In this document: piece after piece, positions 60,057 through 64,000 of the stretch
How the letters are laid out: each line of letters opens with the position of its first letter
Position numbering within the stretch: the first letter of the stretch is position 1
Assembly: GCF_004368785.1 (NCBI RefSeq)
Contig: NZ_SODM01000005.1
Location: 372,001 to 436,000, forward strand
Length of the DNA stretch: 64,000 nt
Reading direction: 5' to 3'
Origin: Flavobacterium sp. 270
GTDB lineage: Bacteria > Bacteroidota > Bacteroidia > Flavobacteriales > Flavobacteriaceae
Made by a program: the position numbers and the translations under genes
Notes under the pieces: model-generated
The model's database searches: none
What the model saw: only the letters and a program-made list of their open reading frames with translations
Told to the model about the DNA's origin: nothing

Positions 60057-60093
60057 TTCGGTTTTGTGAATATTCTTTTGCTTTACGCGAATG
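60008..60093. repeat. 21-bp perfect inverted repeat around a start codon
   Basis: Arms 60008-60028 and 60073-60093 are exact reverse complements (CATTCGCGTAAAGC / GCTTTACGCGAATG core) with a 44-base interior that contains the ATG of the minus-strand gene. The left arm is protein-coding, the right arm is upstream leader. Confidence 0.9.
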
Positions 60094-60262
60094 TAAATTA
60101 AGGTTTTTGAAATTTTCAAAAGTCTAATAAATCAGAGAATTTGCAGTCATTATTTATAGTGATTTTCAAAGTTTACGGATCAAAAAATGTTAATCATTTT
60201 TTAAAATTATCTAATTCTCACATTGCCCTGATTTTCTAATTAATTTTTTCCTCAAATTAGCC

Positions 60263-60270
60263 TATCTTTG
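60263..60270 (+). promoter_or_regulatory. -7 element of tgt
   Basis: TATCTTTG matches TAnnTTTG; no TTG at ideal spacing is visible. The start point would be near 60277, giving a leader of about 26 nt that includes the short palindrome TCCCGAACAATCGGGA. Confidence 0.6.
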
Positions 60271-60302
60271 CCGTCCCGAACAATCGGGAGAAAAACGCGT
60301 AT

Positions 60303-61433
60303 ATGAAGTTTGATTTATTACAAAAAGATCCGCAGTCTAAAGCAAGAGCGGGAAGTATTACTACAGATCACGGAGTTATAGAAACTCCTATTTTTATGCC
60401 TGTTGGTACCGTTGCATCTGTAAAAGGTGTGCACCAAAGAGAGCTAAAAGAAGATATTAATCCGGATATTATTCTAGGAAACACTTACCATTTATATTTG
60501 CGTCCGCAGACCGAAATTCTTGAAAAAGCGGGAGGTTTGCATAAATTTATGAACTGGGATCGTAATATTTTGACCGATTCTGGTGGATATCAGGTGTATT
60601 CGCTTTCTAATAATAGAAAAATTAAAGAAGAAGGAGTAAAGTTTAAATCGCACATTGACGGTTCGTATCACTTTTTTACGCCAGAAAATGTAATGGAAAT
60701 TCAGCGTACCATTGGGGCCGATATTATTATGGCTTTTGATGAATGTACGCCTTATCCTTGCGATTACCGATATGCGCAGCGTTCTATGCACATGACGCAC
60801 CGTTGGTTAGACCGTTGTATCAATCATTTGGATAAAGTTCCTTATAAATACGGTTACGAACAAACTTTTTTTCCAATCGTTCAGGGAAGTACATATAAAG
60901 ATTTACGTCAGCAGTCTGCAGAATATATTGCAAACGCTGGGCAACAAGGAAACGCAATTGGCGGCTTATCAGTAGGGGAGCCGGCAGAAGAAATGTACGC
61001 TATGACGGAAGTTGTCTGCGAAATTCTTCCAGAAGATAAACCTCGTTATTTAATGGGAGTAGGTACTCCGATTAATATTTTAGAAAATATTGCTTTAGGA
61101 ATTGATATGTTTGACTGTGTTATGCCAACGCGTAATGCAAGAAACGGAATGTTGTTTACAGCAAACGGAACGATCAATATCAAAAATAAAAAATGGGAAG
61201 CTGATTTTTCTCCTATCGACGAAATGGGAATTACCTACGTTGATACAGAATACACAAAAGCCTATTTACGCCATTTGTTTGCTGCAAACGAATATTTAGG
61301 AAAACAAATTGCGACAATACATAACCTTGGTTTCTATATGTGGTTGGTTAGAGAAGCTAGAAAACATATCTTAGCAGGAGATTTTAGACCTTGGAAAGAA
61401 ATGATGGTTAAAAACATGAGTCAAAGACTTTAA
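60303..61433 (+). CDS. tgt: tRNA-guanine transglycosylase
   Basis: 376 residues starting MKFDLLQKDPQSKARAGSIT, with TPIFMPVGTVASVKGVHQRE, the active-site Asp region NILTDSGGYQVYSL, GGLSVGEPAEEMYAM and FDCVMPTRNARNGMLFT. It swaps guanine for a queuosine precursor at tRNA position 34. The usual zinc-ligand block CxCxxC before AYLxHL is here DEMGITYVDTEYTKAYLRHL, so all three cysteines are replaced (G, T, D); the later His in TIHNLGFY remains. The protein is otherwise complete. Confidence 0.95.
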   Translation: MKFDLLQKDPQSKARAGSITTDHGVIETPIFMPVGTVASVKGVHQRELKEDINPDIILGNTYHLYLRPQTEILEKAGGLHKFMNWDRNILTDSGGYQVYSLSNNRKIKEEGVKFKSHIDGSYHFFTPENVMEIQRTIGADIIMAFDECTPYPCDYRYAQRSMHMTHRWLDRCINHLDKVPYKYGYEQTFFPIVQGSTYKDLRQQSAEYIANAGQQGNAIGGLSVGEPAEEMYAMTEVVCEILPEDKPRYLMGVGTPINILENIALGIDMFDCVMPTRNARNGMLFTANGTINIKNKKWEADFSPIDEMGITYVDTEYTKAYLRHLFAANEYLGKQIATIHNLGFYMWLVREARKHILAGDFRPWKEMMVKNMSQRL

Positions 61434-61439
61434 AAAAAA

Positions 61440-61503
61440 AGTTTCAAGTTTTAAGTTTCAAGTTTCAAGTTCTGTAGAGAACCTGAAACTTTAAACCTGA
61501 AAC
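61440..61503. repeat. AAGTTTCAAGTTT-type repeat
   Basis: Direct copies of AAGTTTCAAGTTT run into an inverted part (AAGTTCTGTAGAGAACCTGAA and CTGAAACTTTAAACCTGAAA). It fills the gap between tgt and the permease gene. No terminator is otherwise seen after tgt. Confidence 0.65.
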
Positions 61504-61521
61504 AAAAAAAACAAAAAATGT

Positions 61522-62610
61522 ATGCTGACAATAATTGATAAGTATATTTTAAAACGCTATTTGGCCACTTTTTCGGTTATGATACTTTTATTTATTCCGA
61601 TTGGAATTGTAATTGACGTTTCTGAGAAAGTAAATAAAATGCTGGAAAACAAGATTCCGTTTCTGGATATTGCCATCTATTATTACAATTTTACGATATA
61701 TTTTGCGAACTCATTGTTTCCGATATTTTTGTTTTTATCGGTAATTTGGTTTACCTCAAAACTGGCAAACAATACCGAGATTATTGCCATTTTAAGTTCG
61801 GGAATTTCATTTACAAGATTTTTAAGACCTTATATTATCGGAGCAAGTATAGTTTCGGTTTTTGTATTATTAATGGGATTTTTTATTGTTCCGGCCGCCA
61901 GCGAAGGTTTCAATAATTTTAGATATACCTATCTAAAAGGAAACGGCAAAGAGTTGATGCGGGGCGAAAATACCAATGTTTACAGACAGATAAATGATAA
62001 CGATTTTATTTTTGTAAACAGCTTTAATGAAGAATCTAAAACGGCTTTTAATTTTTCTTTAGAACATTTTGAAAAGGAAAAACTAACCTATAAAATTACG
62101 GCAAGCCGTATTAAATGGGATCCAAAAGCAAAAACCTACATTCTGTACGATTATACCAAAAGAACGGTTGGAGATCTGAATGATGTTATAGAAAAAGATC
62201 CGGAGAAAAAAATTAAGTTCAAATTTGAATTGGCAGATTTAACTCCTGTAGTGTATATTGCAGAAACACTTCCGTTAGGAAAATTAATTGATTTTATTGA
62301 TAAAGAAAGAAAAAGAGGATCAGGTAATATTAATACTTATTTAGTTGTGCTTTACAAAAAGTACAGTGTTCCCGTTTCTGCTTTTATTCTTACCATTATT
62401 GCTGTTGCAGTTTCTGCTATGAAACGCCGCGGTGGTATGGGAACAAATTTGGCGATAGGAATTGCAATTGCTTTCTCTTTTGTGTTTTTCGATAAAATAT
62501 TTGGTACTCTTGCCGAAAAATCTACTTTCTCACCTTTTTTAGCTGTTTGGTTCCCGAATATTGTTTTCGGGATTTTAGCAGTTTACCTATTACGTAATGC
62601 GAAACGATAA
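61522..62610 (+). CDS. LptF/LptG-family permease
   Basis: 362 residues starting MLTIIDKYILKRYLATFSVM. There are three N-terminal and three C-terminal membrane helices (VMILLFIPIGIVIDV, LFPIFLFLSVIWF, IIGASIVSVFVLLMGFFIVP; SVPVSAFILTIIAVAVSAMK and two more) around a periplasmic jellyroll-like domain. It is half of the lipopolysaccharide exporter of the inner membrane; whether F or G cannot be told. Its 3' end overlaps the EamA gene by 14 bases. Confidence 0.9.
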   Translation: MLTIIDKYILKRYLATFSVMILLFIPIGIVIDVSEKVNKMLENKIPFLDIAIYYYNFTIYFANSLFPIFLFLSVIWFTSKLANNTEIIAILSSGISFTRFLRPYIIGASIVSVFVLLMGFFIVPAASEGFNNFRYTYLKGNGKELMRGENTNVYRQINDNDFIFVNSFNEESKTAFNFSLEHFEKEKLTYKITASRIKWDPKAKTYILYDYTKRTVGDLNDVIEKDPEKKIKFKFELADLTPVVYIAETLPLGKLIDFIDKERKRGSGNINTYLVVLYKKYSVPVSAFILTIIAVAVSAMKRRGGMGTNLAIGIAIAFSFVFFDKIFGTLAEKSTFSPFLAVWFPNIVFGILAVYLLRNAKR

Positions 62611-63484
62611 TTTAAAAAGTTATTTAAATCTTCATCTAATTGTTTTTATCTGGGGATTTACTGCCATATTAGGCGCTTTAATAACTATTGATGCCGAAAA
62701 TTTGGTTTGGTTTAGAATGCTTTTTGCGGGCATTTTTCTAGGAAGTTTTATTGCTTTTAAAAAACAATCTTTTCAGGTTCCTGTAAAAGAATTTTTCAAA
62801 CTGATCTTTGTTGGTTTGCTGATTGCTTTACATTGGATTTTCTTTTTTAAAGCCATTCATATTTCTAATGTATCCATAACACTTTCGATATTTTCACTTG
62901 GCGCTTTTTTTGCTTCCTTATTAGAACCCATATTTTTTGGGCGAAAAGTATTGTGGTACGAAGTATTCTTTGGACTTATTATTATCGGAGGTTTGGCATT
63001 GATTTTACAAGTAGAAATTAAATACCTGCATGGTGTTTATTATGCGTTGGCATCTATTATTTTAGGCGTATTATTTACCTTGATGAACGGAAAATTAATT
63101 GCAGATCACGAACCATCGGTTATCACTTTTTACGAATTTGGTGCTGGCGTTTTCTTTATCTCGATTTATTTTTTATTTCAAGGAAAATTCAATGCAGATT
63201 TTTTTACCCTGTCAATGAATAACTGGATTTTACTTTTAATTTTAGCATCAGTATGTACGGCTTATGCCTTTACTGCTTCTGTAAAAGTAATGCAGCGATT
63301 AACGCCTTATACCGTAATGTTAACCACTAATTTAGAGCCGGTTTACGGAATTATACTGGCTTATTTTATATTAGGCGGAAAAGAAAAAATGAGTACAGAA
63401 TTTTATATAGGAGCTGTAATAATTGTAATTACAGTGATTTTAAACGGGGTTTTTAAACACTATCAAAATAAAAAAGAAGTGTAA
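62597..63484 (+). CDS. EamA/DMT-family transporter
   Basis: 295 residues with ten hydrophobic helices in two EamA halves (HLIVFIWGFTAILGALITID, LHWIFFFKAIHISNVSITLS; YYALASIILGVLFTLMNGKL, LTTNLEPVYGIILAYFILGG). Drug/metabolite transporter-like; the substrate is unknown. It overlaps the permease gene and is likely cotranscribed. Confidence 0.88.
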   Translation: MRNDNLKSYLNLHLIVFIWGFTAILGALITIDAENLVWFRMLFAGIFLGSFIAFKKQSFQVPVKEFFKLIFVGLLIALHWIFFFKAIHISNVSITLSIFSLGAFFASLLEPIFFGRKVLWYEVFFGLIIIGGLALILQVEIKYLHGVYYALASIILGVLFTLMNGKLIADHEPSVITFYEFGAGVFFISIYFLFQGKFNADFFTLSMNNWILLLILASVCTAYAFTASVKVMQRLTPYTVMLTTNLEPVYGIILAYFILGGKEKMSTEFYIGAVIIVITVILNGVFKHYQNKKEV

Positions 63485-63556
63485 TATTTTTCTTCATATA
63501 AAAAATTCATATTCGTACTTTAGTATAAATTATTTACACCAATGATATAATATTTT

Positions 63557-63564
63557 TATATTTG
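63557..63564 (+). promoter_or_regulatory. -7 element of accA
   Basis: TATATTTG matches TAnnTTTG exactly, as for rpmH. Predicted start near 63571 and a leader of about 26 nt. No TTG is found at the usual distance. Confidence 0.65.
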
Positions 63565-63596
63565 CGGTTCGATTTAAAAACAAAATTCAAAAATCC

Positions 63597-64000
63597 ATGG
63601 AATATTTAGATTTTGAGCTTCCAATAAAAGAACTTGAAGAGCAGTTAGAAAAGTGTGTTATAATTGGAAAAGAATCTGACGTTGATGTAACACCTACTTG
63701 CAAAGAAATCAACAAGAAATTAGTAGAAACTAAAAAAGAAATATATAAAAACCTTACGGCTTGGCAGAGAGTACAGCTTTCTAGACACCCAAACAGGCCT
63801 TACACTTTAGATTATATCAGAGCAATTTGCGGCGATACTTTTTTAGAACTTCATGGAGACAGAGGGTTTAAAGATGATAAAGCGATGGTTGGCGGACTAG
63901 GAAAAGTAAACGGGCAGTCGTTTATGATCGTAGGTCAGCAAAAAGGTTTTAATACAAAAACACGTCAGTACCGTAATTTTGGTATGGCAAATCCAGAAGG
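63597..64000 (+). CDS. accA: acetyl-CoA carboxylase carboxyltransferase subunit alpha (partial)
   Basis: 134 codons to the window end, starting MEYLDFELPIKELEEQLEKC, then AWQRVQLSRHPNRPYTLDYI, FLELHGDRGFKDDKAMVGGL and VGQQKGFNTKTRQYRNFGMA. These match the AccA N-terminal part, which makes malonyl-CoA with AccBCD. The rest is outside the window. Confidence 0.95.
   Translation, partial: MEYLDFELPIKELEEQLEKCVIIGKESDVDVTPTCKEINKKLVETKKEIYKNLTAWQRVQLSRHPNRPYTLDYIRAICGDTFLELHGDRGFKDDKAMVGGLGKVNGQSFMIVGQQKGFNTKTRQYRNFGMANPE

Noticed and set aside
60008..60093. A classical invertible promoter switch.
   Set aside because: The 44-base interior is very short, no consensus promoter lies inside, and no invertase gene is adjacent; kept only as a speculative possibility.

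Overview
The window looks like a chromosome segment of a Flavobacterium-type bacterium (Bacteroidota). The evidence is low G+C throughout, promoters of the Bacteroidota form (TTG, 19-21 bases, TAnnTTTG), genes without Shine-Dalgarno sites, many lipoproteins with Asp/Asn-rich residues after the lipidated Cys, and a carotenoid cluster of flavobacterial type. The strain cannot be named from the sequence alone.

Layout. 1-9 kb: a membrane-protein fragment, rpmH, carB (lacking the C-terminal regulatory domain), small envelope proteins, an ECF sigma / anti-sigma-like / DUF4252 operon and an S41 protease lipoprotein. 9-20.3 kb: a vitamin B12 acquisition locus. A cobalamin riboswitch precedes btuB and a BtuG-like surface propeller. 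Next come cobC, cobS, a REP-associated tyrosine transposase (RAYT) with palindromes, a bluB-cobT fusion, cobU, a Cys-rich protein and a BtuF-BtuC-BtuD-type ABC importer. 20.3-35 kb: housekeeping and accessory genes (trmL, a pseudouridine synthase, an NlpE-like lipoprotein, an SDR, a MepB-like protein, a second sigma factor coupled to a repeat-rich membrane protein, rmuC, a thioesterase, YceI, an ABC1 kinase), separated by many inverted and tandem repeats. 35.2-41 kb: an island of visibly higher G+C with two secreted thioredoxin-family-like proteins and a 1088-residue Ig-like/FISUMP surface protein, followed by a phage-style divergent regulator pair. 42.2-49.4 kb: a probable light-response locus with photolyase, an SRPBCC protein, crtZ, crtB, crtI, a CarH/LitR-type MerR regulator that keeps B12-binding motifs, and a KirBac channel. 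49.5-64 kb: TPR and HTH genes, tRNA-Leu and two tRNA-Lys genes, aroK, a phosphoribosyltransferase, an S4 protein, an FKBP lipoprotein, a split transketolase, unknown envelope genes, tgt, an LptF/G permease, an EamA transporter and the start of accA.

How parts may work together. The B12 locus captures cobinamide or corrinoid at the surface (BtuG/BtuB), imports it (BtuFCD) and rebuilds the nucleotide loop with self-made dimethylbenzimidazole (BluB-CobT, CobU, CobS, CobC). The CarH-like regulator about 30 kb away should use adenosylcobalamin as its light-sensing chromophore to repress crt genes in the dark, and a perfect 17-bp palindrome overlaps the -7 element and start codon of crtI. The window thus contains both supply and use of the chromophore. 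This link is inference from motifs and gene order.

Most interesting: the CarH-crt-phr locus with its candidate operator, the RAYT/REP insertion inside the B12 operon, the foreign FISUMP/thioredoxin island, a tRNA-guanine transglycosylase lacking its three zinc-ligand cysteines, and a 21-bp perfect inverted repeat around a start codon.
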